A DNA stretch of 64,000 nt from Beta vulgaris subsp. vulgaris. Lineage: Eukaryota > Streptophyta > Magnoliopsida > Caryophyllales > Amaranthaceae. The DNA lies in contig NC_079204.1 in NCBI RefSeq assembly GCF_026745355.1, positions 51,632,209-51,696,208 on the forward strand, in the 5' to 3' direction. Shown here piece after piece: positions 11,204 to 23,230 of the stretch (the stretch's first letter is position 1; the number at the start of each line of letters is the position of its first letter). The notes under the pieces are model-generated. The model was given only the letters and a program-made list of their open reading frames with translations. It was not told where the DNA came from and searched no databases. A program made the translations under genes and the position numbers.

Positions 11204-11764
11204 TTGGCAGAAACTGGAGGTGATTTTGAGGAAGATCTGGCCCTAGTAGCTAATAGTCAGTCACATTGTAGAGATGTGTGGGTTCTTGATTCTGGGGCAT
11301 CTTGTCATATGTGTTCGCGCAGGGAGTGGTTTATGAACTATAAACAGGTTGATGGAAGTGTTACTATGGCCAACAGTGAGGTCTGTAAGACAGTTGGTAT
11401 AGGGTCCATCAGAATTAGGACATGTAATGGCAAAGTTTGTACTTTGAATGATGTTAGGCATGTTCCACAGGTCACAAAGAATATGATTTCACTTAGTCTG
11501 TTAGACAAGAAAGGGTTCAGTTTCAAAGGTGAGGGTGGAGGGTTGTATGTCTACAGGGGTTCGAAGATGATCTTGAAAGGGGTTAAACGGGAGACATTAT
11601 ATGTGTTACAAGGGTCTACGTTATCTGAGTTGAAGCTGCATTATGAGTTGACAAGTGATGGTTTTGAGTGTGAGGTGGAGCTTATGGGGGCTTCTTCACA
11701 GGTTGAGAGGTCAGAGTCAACGGGAATGAGTTCAACAACCGGCTTTGGGATATACTTGGGTTGA
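11204..11764 (+). pseudogene. Copia aspartic protease region
   Basis: The frame is open for 186 codons and contains VWVLDSGASCHMC, the active-site motif (DSGA) of Copia proteases, followed by RHVPQVTKNMISLSLLDKKG and LYVLQGST, both standard in Copia polyproteins. The reading ends at 11762-11764 without reaching an integrase zinc-binding region, so this is a polyprotein fragment next to a large deletion. Confidence 0.85.
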
Positions 11765-12481
11765 GGATGAGAGTGTCAACAATGAGGTAGAGTTTGTGGG
11801 AACTTCAACGCAACTGGTTGAAACTAAGGGTCATCAAGAAGAACAACCAAGGGTCTCTCAGCAGCAGATTGGTATGATAAGGTTCGGTTCCATCGATACT
11901 TGTGTGCCAGCTTATAGCTATGGAGTCTCGAGCGACATGTCTTTGCCAGGGAGTGTTGGGTTGAGAGGTGGTTCTGCAAGAAGTCACCAAGAGGTAGCTA
12001 GATTGGAACTTCAGGAGGAGTTGCCTGCGTTCCAGTGAGGACGGGATGGAGTGCTCCGGCGCGAGCATAGAAGAACTTCGACGGAAGTTCCCCTGTGCCA
12101 AGGGTGATTTGTTTTGGGTACTTAGACGTAAGTGCAAATGGCTTTAGTTGGAGCAACTGGCAGGGTACTGGCTCGTCTTAATTAAGGTGGAGCTAGTGTG
12201 TTTGCGGTTCAGTGAAGACGATTTGATTTTCGACTGGTAATAAGTTGGGCTTTGAGTGAATGCGCAACATGGGTCTCATAGGCTGTGAGACTGGGTCGTT
12301 CATGATGAGTGGTCAGCGATCTTGGGGAGATTGGGTATGGGGGCAATTATGGGGTCCTTAGGGACTAATCTGTTCTGGTTTTCTTTTGGGACAAATCTGG
12401 TGTTTGGGAGATTCTGGGCGTTGTGAGCAATGCATCTGGTTTTCTGGTTATTGTGAGAGAATTCAAGTCAAGGTGGAGATC
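11765..12481 (+). other. Copia internal remainder after the deletion
   Basis: A frame at 11745-12038 is glutamine/glutamate-rich and could derive from the linker between integrase and reverse transcriptase, but neither enzyme's motifs are visible. The last 450 bp show no coding signal and end in the polypurine tract at about 12470-12480. Confidence 0.5.
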
Positions 12482-12950
12482 TGTAAAAGATGCCTTGAAT
12501 TGTTGTGCTTAGAAGATGTTTGTCGAAATGCACAAGAGAAAAGTTGTGAGAGCGCAGGCTCGAAAACCCGCGGACGCAGGCTCGATCCCGCGGGCGAAGG
12601 AATTCGTCGATGTGCAGCAGCCCGAAATCCCGCAGGTGCAGGGTCGACCCCGCGGGCGGGCAGAACTTTCGTGAGTCTGGGGATGGCTGGCTGCGGGCGC
12701 GGGTCGGGTGGACGAAAAATAATGCGGAAAGCGTTTTCTGTTGTGGGTATAAATAGGTTATTTATATCTTAGGGTTTTAGACTACGAATTAGTCTCTTTT
12801 CTCTCTGTAATCTGGTTTTCCTCACATAATAAAATATTTTCCCTCTCTCTGCCGTGGATGTAGCCAAATTGGTGAACCACGTAAATCTGTTGTCTGTTTT
12901 TATCGCTTTTTGCATTCATAATTTGTTTCTCACTCACGTCTGTTATAACA
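12482..12950 (+). repeat. 3' LTR of the Copia element
   Basis: 469 bp, co-linear with the 5' LTR with scattered substitutions, mostly in the GC-rich block. Followed by the CCAAA duplication. Confidence 0.9.
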
Positions 12951-13532
12951 CCAAACAATTAGAAATAGAAACGCTTATTTGAATATGTTTCCTACGTCAA
13001 ATTTCACCATACCAAACACCCTCTTAATGGTATAATTCAAACAAAATTATTTCATATACTTGGCTAAATATTATCAAGAATTGTTTTTGAAGGTAGCAAA
13101 ACCAATAATTTGTAATCATGAATGTTAGTTAAATCCACAAAAAATCAAAAAAGATAATTAATTCATATATATGATTATATGAATATGATATCTGAACTTC
13201 TATATATCGCCCAAAAAAAACAATGAAATTACATTTATAACCTTCCTCACTTTTTTCTTAAATCAACACCATCCACCTCACCTCCTGCCTGCCTGCCTGG
13301 CGCCACCACCACCACCACCATCTCCCTCACCTCCTGCCTTCCACCACCACCCACGCACCTCACTCCACCACCCTCGGCCATATGATTTGCTAACCCGCCG
13401 TAATGATTTTGAGAAGCTGTTCATCGTGGAAACTCCTAAAATATTCGTACTATGAAGACGATACAGTAAAGCGACCATCACCACCTTCGCATTACGTTGC
13501 ACAAAACCCACCACCTTCGCATTACGTTGCAC

Positions 13533-13711
13533 ACAACCAGTCGAATTTTTTTTTATACAGAACGTCCCACCAGGACGTTCAGCCCATGGGGCGATCGTCC
13601 GGCCAGGACGTTCTACCCATGGGGCGATCGTCCGGCCAGGACGTTCTACCCATGGGCTGAATTGAACGTCCTGGCGGGACGTTCTGTATAAAAAAAATTT
13701 CGACTGGTTGT
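13533..13711. repeat. GC-rich foldback palindrome (about 57-bp arms)
   Basis: The left arm (ACAACCAGTCGAA, poly-T, ATACAGAACGTCCCACCAG) is repeated in inverse at the right end with only a few differences and a 4-base insertion. Between the arms a 33-bp unit containing GGGCGATCGTCCGGCCAGGA is tandemly repeated. Transcribed, it would form a long hairpin. It is far more GC-rich than its surroundings. Confidence 0.85.
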
Positions 13712-14037
13712 ATCATTTAACAGAATATGATCACTGATAGCATTCTAGAGACTGTGCACTTGATCTAAATACTAAAAATTTTATAATTGATGGGAGAGGA
13801 TTTAATAGTGAGCAAGTGGTTGATCAAGTGTGGGAATACTGATTTATACATGTGTAAACAGAAAGATAAGAAATAATAATCTAGAGGGATTTGGGATCAT
13901 GAACCATGTGAACAAGAACAAGTAAATGCATAGATCAATGCCATCACTTGTTATTTGTGTTATGAAGCTTAACGATGGTGTTTTTGTACGATTGATCCAC
14001 TAATCAAAATGAATATATGTATGGATATTTCCAATGT

Positions 14038-14039
<2 letters not shown>

Positions 14040-14114
<75 letters not shown>
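14040..14114. repeat. (AT)n microsatellite
   Basis: About 37 uninterrupted AT units. Confidence 0.98.
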
Positions 14115-14118
<4 letters not shown>

Positions 14119-15227
14119 ACTCAGTCTCACATAAAATGATAAGAAGCAAGTTTGCGGTGGAGGTCGACGGTGGTAGTGGGAAGGTAGGTGGTGGTGGGGT
14201 GGTGGGTGGTGGGGAAAAGAGAAGGTGAACTGACAGTGGTGGTGGGGGGTGGTGGGTAGTGTAGAAAAAAGGAAAGGGTAAATTGGTCTATAAAAATAAT
14301 TTTTGGGTGATTTTAAGTATTTTATGGGCGATGTTTAAGAATCCCCATATGATATATGAAAGCCTGAAATGTAGCTTAAACCAAATTTTGCAAATTCTTG
14401 ACTGATTACATAAAACAATTCCCAAAAATCTTTTCATCTTTTACTCCTCTAAAAACAGAGGTATAATTCAGTTGCATATCTAAGGGGAATAATCTGAAAT
14501 ATAATTTCAAGAAAATGGAATCCTAATACATACTCAAAATTAGGGATATCAATTTACTTGTTTATTGGTACAATTTGAATTGAATTATGCATTTATGTTT
14601 ATTCGGTTGTATGTTGAGCTGAATTATATGGAAGAAAATATCTACACTAAAACCCAAGTAAAAAATGGAAATTAGGAGTTCTTAAAGATTGGGGAATTTT
14701 TTAGGAAATTGAGGGTTCTTCAAAATTGGGGCTTCCAATTTACTTTTAATTGTATAATTCAAACAAAATTATGCTTAATTATCTGTACATTGAGTTAAAT
14801 CATATGTAAACTTGCCAAATTGTGATTGAAGTTCTGTGCAAAGCGGTATTATGCCATGAAATGAGAAGGTGGTCTATACTTGGCTAAATATTATCTAGAA
14901 TTGTTTTAAAGGTAGCAAAACCAATAATTTGTAATCATGAATGTTAGTTAAATCCACAAAAAAATCAAGAAAGATAATTATTTCATATATATGATATATG
15001 AAGGCCTGAAATGTAGCTTAAACCAAATTTTGCAAATTCTCTAAGTGGCTGTCTGCATAAAAGAATTTCCAAAAATCTTTTCATCTTTTGCTCCTCTAAA
15101 AACAGAGGTATAATTCAGTTGCATATCTAATATTTCAAGAAAATGGAATTCTAATACATACTCAAATATGTGTAAACTACATATTAAAAATCTTAAAACT
15201 TACAGTAAAATTATTCCTAAAGAAACT

Positions 15228-15902
15228 CAGTGGCGGAGCCAGGATTCTCAAAGTGGGGGGACAAAATTCGACCGTCAAATATTCGGAAAAAAATACGTAA
15301 AAAAAAAACAATACACCATAAATTGTTTAATACTAAATTTTTTACATTCAAATTTCCAAAATGCTTATAGCATTACAATCTAAGAAAAAAGACAAAAAAA
15401 AAAAATAAACTAAAAATAAAAATTACAAATTCATCCTTCAGGTCTTCATATTTTGAAAGTGATCAATGATTTTTTCATCGGGTACTTGTAAGAACACCTC
15501 CTTCTCAATAAAAGTTACCAAACAATCATTCATAAATTGATCGCCCATGCTATTTCGCAACTTATTTTTGACACATGTCATTGCGGAAAACACCCTTTCA
15601 ACACTCGCCGTAGCAACGGGAAGAATCAACATCAACTTGATGAGCAAATATACAAGTGGAAAATTCTCATGCCTCATTGTTTCAACAAGCATCATGGAAA
15701 GAGAATTAAGATCTTGCAAACCACAAAATCTTTCATCACTTAGAATATTATCCATGAATACATCAAGTTGAAGTTCAAGAGCCATCACATCAACACTAGA
15801 AAATTCTTCGGGATAAAAAGAGGCAAGTTTGAGAATCTTTTCTTTGTCAAAGGAAGAGAAATTACCTTTGGGACTTAGTAAATCGCTAGTCAAATAAGCC
15901 AA
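15228..15902 (-). mobile_element. hAT element end with transposase C-terminal fragment
   Basis: The terminus CAGTGGCGGAGCCAGGATT at 15228 is a well-known plant hAT end. Next to it the minus strand is open for 154 codons (15438-15902) and contains LPVATASVERVFSAM, then NKLRNSMGDQFMNDCLV. This is the hAT C-terminal dimerisation domain (PF05699), with the conserved SxER(x)FS core. The frame has no N-terminal zinc finger or catalytic region. The element is truncated at about 15903, where sequence of the large LTR family begins. The other inverted terminus was not found in the window. Confidence 0.85.
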
Positions 15903-18395
15903 CTTTATTATCTTATTCCATTTATAGTTATCAAACTAAATACGTACTTTATTAACCACAACTTCACTGATTTAATTCAGAACTAATAAAACTAACTCAA
16001 GTACTCTTAGCATTACTAACAAGGACTAATTAATTCTCTTTCTAACTTAATATGAGAAAACTAATTAAATTAACTCATGAATACACTCTAGTGTAGACTT
16101 TCATCAAATTAATCATCTTCTTGTAATAATACTCAAACAACTTTAGAACATTTTCTTAGTTAGGCCGTCATCACAAAATCACCCACTTAGTTTACATATC
16201 ATTGTAATAAAGACCTTCGAGAACTATGAACTCATAATTGTACTTCTTACTCTACACTACATATTTGATTTTCCATAACTCAATAAGCCACCCTTTGCAA
16301 CAAATAATAAGTTCCAACAAATTTGAAAAGCAAAACTCTGAAATTAAGTTCATTCTTACATTAATCTATTCGATATTCATGTGTCTTTAGATACTAACAA
16401 GCAAGCATCACTTGAACCATCATGAAGTATTAACAATTCAACTTAGAGTTCTAATCAATAATCAATATACCTCCACAACATTAATAAACATTACTAAGTA
16501 CTCACTATACTAATCAGATGAAGCATAATTCAACTTAATTCCCTTGAACCGACTCTAATTACGTCATTCATTTTAATGCTAATATTATTCTTGTCGAAAC
16601 CAATGAATAGGAAATAACTCTAATTTAGTAAGTTATATAATCACCTTGCTAATTACCTCCACAACAATAACTATAAATGTTCTACTTTATTTATAAACAT
16701 TAGATAAAGAAATGTATTCAATTAAGCTGCTTATATGAAAGCTACTAGAAGTATAATCGCATCGTAGCTAATTAGCTGACGTTACCCAAGCTTGCAGTTT
16801 CCCTTCTTAAGGAAACCACAAGACTTGGAAGTATCTTACCACCTGCTTAAAATATTAATATAATATTACAATCCATATTTTTAAGGAAATTTACATATGG
16901 ATCTACAAAAATACATGCCATGGAATCTATTATAATATTTACATTTCAAGTATTATAAACGTAGCAAAATGCCAAAACATTTAAGTTCACAACACGGTGG
17001 CAAGCGCATCACGTAATTCCAAACAACTCCCTTTACCTAGCACTGCAAATTCCACCACTGCCTAGAAGGGCAGTTGGGAAATGACAATAACAATTTAAGT
17101 CAGCAAAGCTGGTACACACAAATTCTTCAGTTCTCATGTTTATTCTTGTAGGAGGCATTCATGACGCTCATTTTTGTATAAGTTAAGCATAGGCAATCAT
17201 TACTTAATTACATGTGAGTTACGATTTCCCAAGGTGTCAGTGGGGCGATCTTCCCATATTTCAAATATTGAGTATAAGAAATGCACTTTACCATCCAGGC
17301 TCTTTTATATCTATTTACTAATACATTTAACCGGGGAGAAGAGGCGCGAATAGAGGGCTAATCTGCCGACTCTAAACTCATGGGAACGTCTTCCCATTAT
17401 AATATATGTACAGTTTGCAAGACTTAATCCAGGACATGTCCTATCATCTATTCTCATACACACACCTTATGGTGTGTTCATCACTGCTTACGCAGTTTCT
17501 TCCCCCTATCATTTCTATGAAACTCAAATCTTTTGCAACTAACATCTCAAGCAATATCCTTTATAAAATAGATCTATTATTACTTTCATTACTTCTCAAA
17601 ATAACTCTACTCTCCTAGCTTAGGAGTTTGTAATCACGCATAACAAGTTAACGTTTCATTGTTTCTAACATCTATTTCTTATATACTTTACTTATAATTT
17701 TACTTGTTAAATATAGATAAAGGTTTCTCATTCCTACAATCATGGTCATACTTAAATTCACAAATTACAGAAAAGATGGCCCTTGAATATTATGTTATGA
17801 ATCTTGTGAAATCACATTCGAAGTTTCGGAAAAATATAGTATCTTACAAATGAAGTTTGCACTCTTTGGTTCATGAGCCTAATTCTCATTAACCCTTGTT
17901 TATATATTAAAATGCAGTAGGTTAGGGTCCTAAGTTCTAATTTTTTTTTATAATGAAATACCAACTAAACCACAAAATCACACAAAAATTCCATCTTTCA
18001 TCCATTAGTATCTTTACTTGTTTTTTTTCCAATATTATGTATCATTCAACATGCATGCAATAAAAATTCACATATGTTATACTTGAACCAGTATATACAT
18101 GTTACTCATCATCATATAAAGATTCAACTTTAAGCCCATATTTTCATACAACGAGATTTCACAACTGCGCAAGTATCACATTGAAAATGAGTCGGCAGTC
18201 AACATAATCACATTGTCATAACATGCATCACATCAACTCATGTTGACAACATACTTATACATCTTTATCTGATTGTTCCTTTTCTACTACATCATCATTC
18301 ACATAACAGCAAACCCAACAACGTGACTTCAAACAATCTTGTAATTGATACATATCTCATATAGAAACTAATTAGTTAACCTTTCAACATATCAC
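15903..18395 (-). mobile_element. Older inverted LTR of the large Gypsy-like family, distal part
   Basis: AT-rich non-coding DNA. On the minus strand around 17400-17440 it reads ATAGGACATGTCCTGG and AAGTCTTGCAA, matching the plus strand of the nested solo LTR near 21195-21225. Near 16776-16800, TTACCCAAGCTTGCAG resembles the inverted end of that LTR, so the true LTR boundary may be there and 15903-16775 may be something else. No genes are visible in this 2.5 kb. Confidence 0.45.
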
Positions 18396-18439
18396 TGTAA
18401 TAGCCCTGTTTTTAAGAACCTTTATTTAAAAGCTAAAAG

Positions 18440-18795
18440 TGGATAAGATCATCATTCTTAATGGTTAAGAAAGCTTGTGGATAAGCATCATCATTCTTAG
18501 TGGTTAAGAAAATTGTGGATAAGCATCATCATTCTTAATGGTTAAGAAAGCTTGTGGATAAGCATCATCATTCTTAATGGTTAAGAAAGCTTGTGGATAA
18601 GCATCATTCTTAATGGTTAAGAAAGCTTGTGGATAAGCATCATCATTCTTAATGGTTAAGAAAGCTTGTGGATAAGCATCATCATTCTTAGTGGTTAAGA
18701 AAGCTTGTGGATAAGCATCATCATTCTTAATGGTTAAGAAAGCTTGTAGATAAGCATCATCATTCTTAATGGTTAAGAAAGGTCAAAGAGGATAA
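18440..18795 (+). repeat. 39-bp tandem array inside the solo LTR
   Basis: About nine units with the core AAGCATCATCATTCTTAATG and GTTAAGAAAGCTTGTGGAT. One unit lacks a CATCAT triplet and a few have GTGG for ATGG. Low divergence between units suggests recent expansion. Confidence 0.95.
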
Positions 18796-19261
18796 GAACC
18801 ATCATTCTTATTGGCTAATAAGGCTTTGGAAACCAATAGATAAGTTAGAAAGTCCTTGAGAGCCTTAAACATTAAGATTATGAAAATCGTTTGGAGATTG
18901 TTTTATCGGGTAGCGATGAACTTCCAGTTAAAGAGCCTTTGGGATTGAATCCGAGCTCAGAACCCAACCAAACTTGATATATGACATGCTTGGGATGTCT
19001 TAAGGTTAAAATGGTCATTTATGCCCAAGAATTACGTGGCTTAATAAGGTAAATTGCTTACATGTAAAACTGGCCAGCTGAAATTACAGCTCAGACCTAT
19101 CCTCAAAGAAAGCTGCTTAGCAGCTACTTAAGTGTCGATCTCTCAAAGAACTTTTTATGCATGAAAGCCAACACCTTAGGCTAACACCTCAAGCAAGAAT
19201 CACCCAAAAATCCAAGAAACCGACCTTGCCCAGAAGAGGTTTCCCTCCCTGGGGGTACCGC

Positions 19262-19290
19262 CAGAACACTATAAAAGCCTGTTCTGGTTT
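19262..19290 (+). promoter_or_regulatory. Probable LTR promoter (TATA box)
   Basis: CTATAAAAGCC followed within 30 bp by a CT-rich stretch, about 870 bp from the LTR start, as expected for the U3/R junction. Confidence 0.5.
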
Positions 19291-21841
19291 TCGTCTCTTT
19301 TCTCTTATTCTTCCTCTTGGACACCCACTTTTCTCTACATAGAACTCTTCTAGACATCCATACAAAGTAGTTCAAGCTTTGGTTCCAATCTTTAGACCTT
19401 AAACTCATATAGAAAACCTTGCTGAAAGATCACATAAGTTGCTGTAAGTTCAACAGTTTACACCTCTTGTATTTAAGCTTAGTTTTTCATATCTATAAGC
19501 TTGTTGAAACTAATCTTTAGCATTTTATACATTCAGGGGAAGCTGTAGGAATAGTTAACCAAGTGGATTAAGGAATTTCGTGGCTTTAAGCATCCTTAGT
19601 TAAGGTACACACTTAGTTTGGTTTTACCCTAGAGATTTCCATACCTATAGTTAGGTGATTGTTTCTTTCTAGTGTAAAGCATGTTTATGAAATGAATTTA
19701 CTTTGATGTGTATTTTATATGTGTATATTGAGTATTGTACATGGATATAATGCTAAGGTTCATTAGAGATGTTTTATTTGACCTAAACAACACTTATACA
19801 CTAAGTATTAGATTATGCTTCTTAATGGAATTGTTTAGTACATGGACTTGTGGAGTAATTATGATGATTAAGGTGGAGTTGTTATGTTATTGTTGTTGTG
19901 GAGTTGTTGTGGTGGTTGTGGTGAAGTTGTTGTGGAGTTGCTATTGTTGTTGTTGCTCTGTTGTAGTAGTGTTGTTGGGTTATTGTTGTTCTGTCATTGT
20001 GGTTGTGGTGGAGTTGCTGTGAAGCTGTTGCCTATTGTTGTTGTTGTATCGTTCTTATTGGATAGTCGTTGTTGATGATGCGAGGGAAGTCCTAATCTTA
20101 GAATTGGGAAACTGTTATAATTATTGTAGTTGGAGTTGATATGTATGAAGTCGAGTTATGAGTTATGGGAATGACTTCATTAATTCTATTTGCGGGATTC
20201 AGTTTTATTAGCATAATGGTTGCGTTAGAAGAAGATAATTAGAATAGTTAAGATTGGTTGTTGATTATGTTATTGTTATGAGGTGATTATTGGAGGATGA
20301 TTTTGGAATGGAGTATCATTCGGAATTATGAAGGAGATTATAATGTTGGAATTGATATATTGGTTAAGGATTTGAGTGCAACATAGAAATCAGTTTATTG
20401 AGGTTTATTTACGAGTCGAGCTAGCTTTATATTCTCAATATAATTGTTGGTAGCACAATTAGGTGCTTGATTTAGGTACAGTTGTGAGTTATGTTTAGTT
20501 TGTTTAGTTATATAATTTGGAATTTGATTATGAATTGGGATGCAAGTCGATGTAGCTAATATCATCGAAGTTATAATATTAATTAAGGATTAAGGAAATT
20601 AGAATGTTAAAGGTTGATAATTTGTGAATTGGGAATTAGTTTAAGTTTGGTTATTGATTATTGATGTTATCGTGAGATGGTTGTTGGAGAATGGCTATGT
20701 AGACGTATATAATTCAAGATGATATGGGAAATCAAGTTATGATGCTTGGAGGTTTCGTATAATTGTTATAGAGTTGAGGTAACCTTTGGGTTCAGCAAAA
20801 TATATTAAATGCTCCCGTGGGCGTTATATTGAATTTTGGATATCATATATCGTTTGTGGTAATGGCCATGATTATAGATACATCTCTGTGAGTTAGTTGT
20901 GAATTGCTATTGGATTGTTATAAAAGTATCATTTTGTTCAATTATCGAAATCGTTCGAAAATACTATATTTCTCAAAATATGATTTGGTATGATAATGAG
21001 GAAATGATTCAAATATGAGTTAAGACCAGATAAGTCGAATATGGTGTTATGTTATGAGTATTGAGGATTCAAGTATGAATCATTAAATATCTTATTTTAT
21101 AAATATGAAAGTGAGGCATGAATAGGCACCCCGAGTTAGGGCGGGTAGAGTCCCTAGCTGTTGCCTTCCAGGAGGGGCGAATTCCTGGCGTTATAGGACA
21201 TGTCCGGGTAAGTCTTGCAAGCATAACAATAAAAGGCTGGGTGACGACCCTCAATAGTTTGGAGACAGCTGGTACTGCGTGGTACCCCTCTCCACTCGCG
21301 TTCATGCCAACGATCTGATTTTGTGAAAATATATCAACTAAGTTGAGTGTGATTATCTGTACTATAACTATGTGTTAGTTTTCAAAATACACCTAAACTT
21401 GTATTTTCTATTACACAGTGTGTACTCAGCTTTGCTGATGGTGTTGTCATTTCTGTGGCCTGTCACTTGGTGGGTGGCAGAGTCAAACATTGTTGCAGGT
21501 TTGGTGTTGTGAGCTCAGGATTCAGAAGTGAAGCAAGATAAAGATGTCGTCGTAGCTTATGGATTGAGTTTGTATTTTAGATAGTCAATTAAGGAATAGT
21601 TTCTGATATATTTCGTTGTATACAATATTTGGGAATATTAGTCGAGATATCGGTGTAATTGAAGTCTTATATAAAGGATTTTGTTTTGTGGGCCAATAAC
21701 CCACAAGTCCAAGATCGTTTTCTAGGTTATGTTTCCGTTGCGAGTAAATGTTTAATTCGAGGCTTATTAAGCATTGATTGTGATTAGTGAATCTTAAGTG
21801 TATTTACCTAGCAGCTTGGGAAAATGGGCTGTTACAATCAC

Positions 21842-22275
21842 GATCCCTTATAAGGAATCTGGGTTTACCAACTTTGATATAAGCAATATATTTTACTTCC
21901 TTTAATTGATTTCTTATCAGAATCCAAACTTATGCTTTCATACTCTATCAAACATTCCTTTAAACTGTCCTACACAAACCCTTATCAGGCAATAAATAAC
22001 ATAATAACTTTCATCATAACGATTCCTTCTCGGGAATCCAATAACGAGATACGATTCCTTGTCGGGAATCCACATAACAAGATACGATTCCTTATCAGGA
22101 ATCTAACGTTAGTATCACTTACCATAAAATGCCTCCTTATCAGGAAACCAATATCGATATTCATATTCATATACTGAATAAACATTCATTACTTACCTGA
22201 TATGATTCCTTATCGGGAATCCGATATTGAAACAACTTACCACGATACGATTCCTTACCGGGAATCCATTATCGA
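21842..22275. repeat. Array of GATTCC-N6-GGAATC palindromes
   Basis: About eight degenerate copies of CGATTCCTTATCGGGAATCC occur near 21842, 21905, 22020, 22054, 22085, 22131, 22205 and 22248, separated by 30-110 bp of unlike sequence. Each is itself a near-perfect inverted repeat. Confidence 0.8.
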
Positions 22276-22829
22276 TAACTTTCATACTTTGAAATGACAT
22301 TCCTTTTTAACCAGGGGGAAAGAGAACGCAGCGGAGGAGACAAAGCTTACACTCCGACAGTGGGGGTCGTCACCCAACCATTCGCTTTACTTTTGGCCAA
22401 TAATCGCGACTAGTCCGGAGTACATTTTTCCGCTGATTTCATCAGCCATCCACAAGTTTCACATTTCCTGATATAACGCCCGATTATCACCCCACAGAGA
22501 AATGGGCAGGTTTCTTTGTGGGGCCCCCAAGGTTCACAGTCCATGGGGCACTATTCATGTCACCTCATCCGTCGACTCAGACGAGGCTACTTTCCTCTCT
22601 TAGATTCCTTTCGATTATCGTTCATAACTCAATCAGATCATTCATATAACTCATCCAATAATTTAGTAATCCTTAATAACGAACCAAACCAAGTAATATC
22701 CCCCGTAGATAACTATAATCATTGAACATATAACTTTTATAAATACATATTTCAAATTGATGCATAAATGGCTTTCCATTCCAATTCCAATCATTAAGCT
22801 TGTGAGCCACAACTGATGGTAAGTAATCA

Positions 22830-23230
22830 TGTCGATGAGATATCCACTACAATATCACTAGGTCTCTCAATTAGAATTAACTAACGAGAGTTACTAAGCT
22901 AATTCCACATAACACTTGCCTTTGCATATAGATAGTTCATACTACTTCTCTTTTCGTAGTTATCAATCTATATTCATCTTGATAATATTACTCGTTACCA
23001 AGTCTTGGCAACACTTACCATACCTATGTTTCTCTCTTAGAATTAACTAAAGAGAGTTCCTGAACCACTTACGCACTAACTCATACTATTGTATGTAAAT
23101 AGTTTATACCCCCTTTATGCTTCATGATTACTAATCGACATTTAACTCAACAATGATAGCAACCGTTATCAAGCACCAATAACAATTACCATAGGTCTCT
23201 CTCTTAGAATTAACTAAGGAGAGTTAACTT
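22830..23230. repeat. 168-bp degenerate tandem repeat
   Basis: TCTCTC..AGAATTAACTAA.GAGAG recurs at about 22863, 23031 and 23199, a constant 168-bp step, preceded each time by a CAnTACCATAG/CACTAGG-like stretch. The core is palindromic (TCTCTC...GAGAG). Confidence 0.75.

Larger units (their letters stand above)
9934..12950 (+). mobile_element. Ty1/Copia LTR retrotransposon, internally deleted
   Basis: Two LTRs (9934-10403 and 12482-12950) begin TGTAAAAGATGCC and end GTTATAACA. Both flanks carry CCAAA (9929-9933 and 12951-12955), a 5-bp target duplication. A primer-binding site resembling the initiator-Met tRNA complement (GTATCAGAG) follows the 5' LTR, and a purine tract (AAGGTGGAGAT) precedes the 3' LTR. 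The internal part is only about 2.1 kb. Gag and protease are recognisable; integrase, reverse transcriptase and RNase H are absent. The LTRs differ at a few percent of sites, so the insertion is not very recent. Confidence 0.92.
13170..14345. mobile_element. Candidate TIR element splitting the duplication
   Basis: Deduced by comparison with the intact copy at 14876-15130. Its left side reads ATATATCGCCCAAAAAA and its right side, reverse-complemented, contains ACATCGCCCATAAAA. Both continue into AT-rich and then CCACC/GGTGG-rich stretches that are roughly inverse to each other. No transposase is present. Exact ends and target duplication are uncertain because the junction lies in ATATAT sequence. 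The palindrome at 13533-13711 and the AT microsatellite lie inside. Confidence 0.5.
13056..15135. repeat. Diverged direct duplication, first copy split by an insertion
   Basis: 13056-13165 matches 14876-14990 (TACTTGGCTAAATATTATC, then AGTTAAATCCACAAAAAATC). 14350-14482 matches 14995-15130 (GCCTGAAATGTAGCTTAAACC, then CTCCTCTAAAAACAGAGGTA). In the second copy the two parts are adjacent; in the first they are about 1.2 kb apart. The duplicated DNA has no reading frame I recognise. Confidence 0.75.
18396..21836 (+). mobile_element. Large solo LTR (3.44 kb) with ATCAC target duplication
   Basis: It begins TGTAATAGCCCTG and ends GGGCTGTTACA, and both flanks carry ATCAC (18391-18395 and 21837-21841). 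There is no primer-binding site, polypurine tract or coding region inside, so a solo LTR is the simplest reading. A CTATAAAAGCC TATA box near 19269 followed by a CT-rich leader fits a U3/R border. A TGTACTCAGCTTTGCTGA block near 21421 and low-complexity GTTGTTG runs (19870-20060) are shared features of this family. It is inserted into an inverted relative (15903-18395 and 21842-24965). A non-LTR origin cannot be fully excluded without finding full-length copies. Confidence 0.8.

Noticed and set aside
14034..14228. 64-codon frame over the AT microsatellite
   Set aside because: Its Tyr-Ile repeat is only the (AT)n tract.
21842..22275. CRISPR-like look of short palindromes with unlike spacers
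   Set aside because: This is plant nuclear DNA, spacing is irregular, repeats vary and no cas genes exist.
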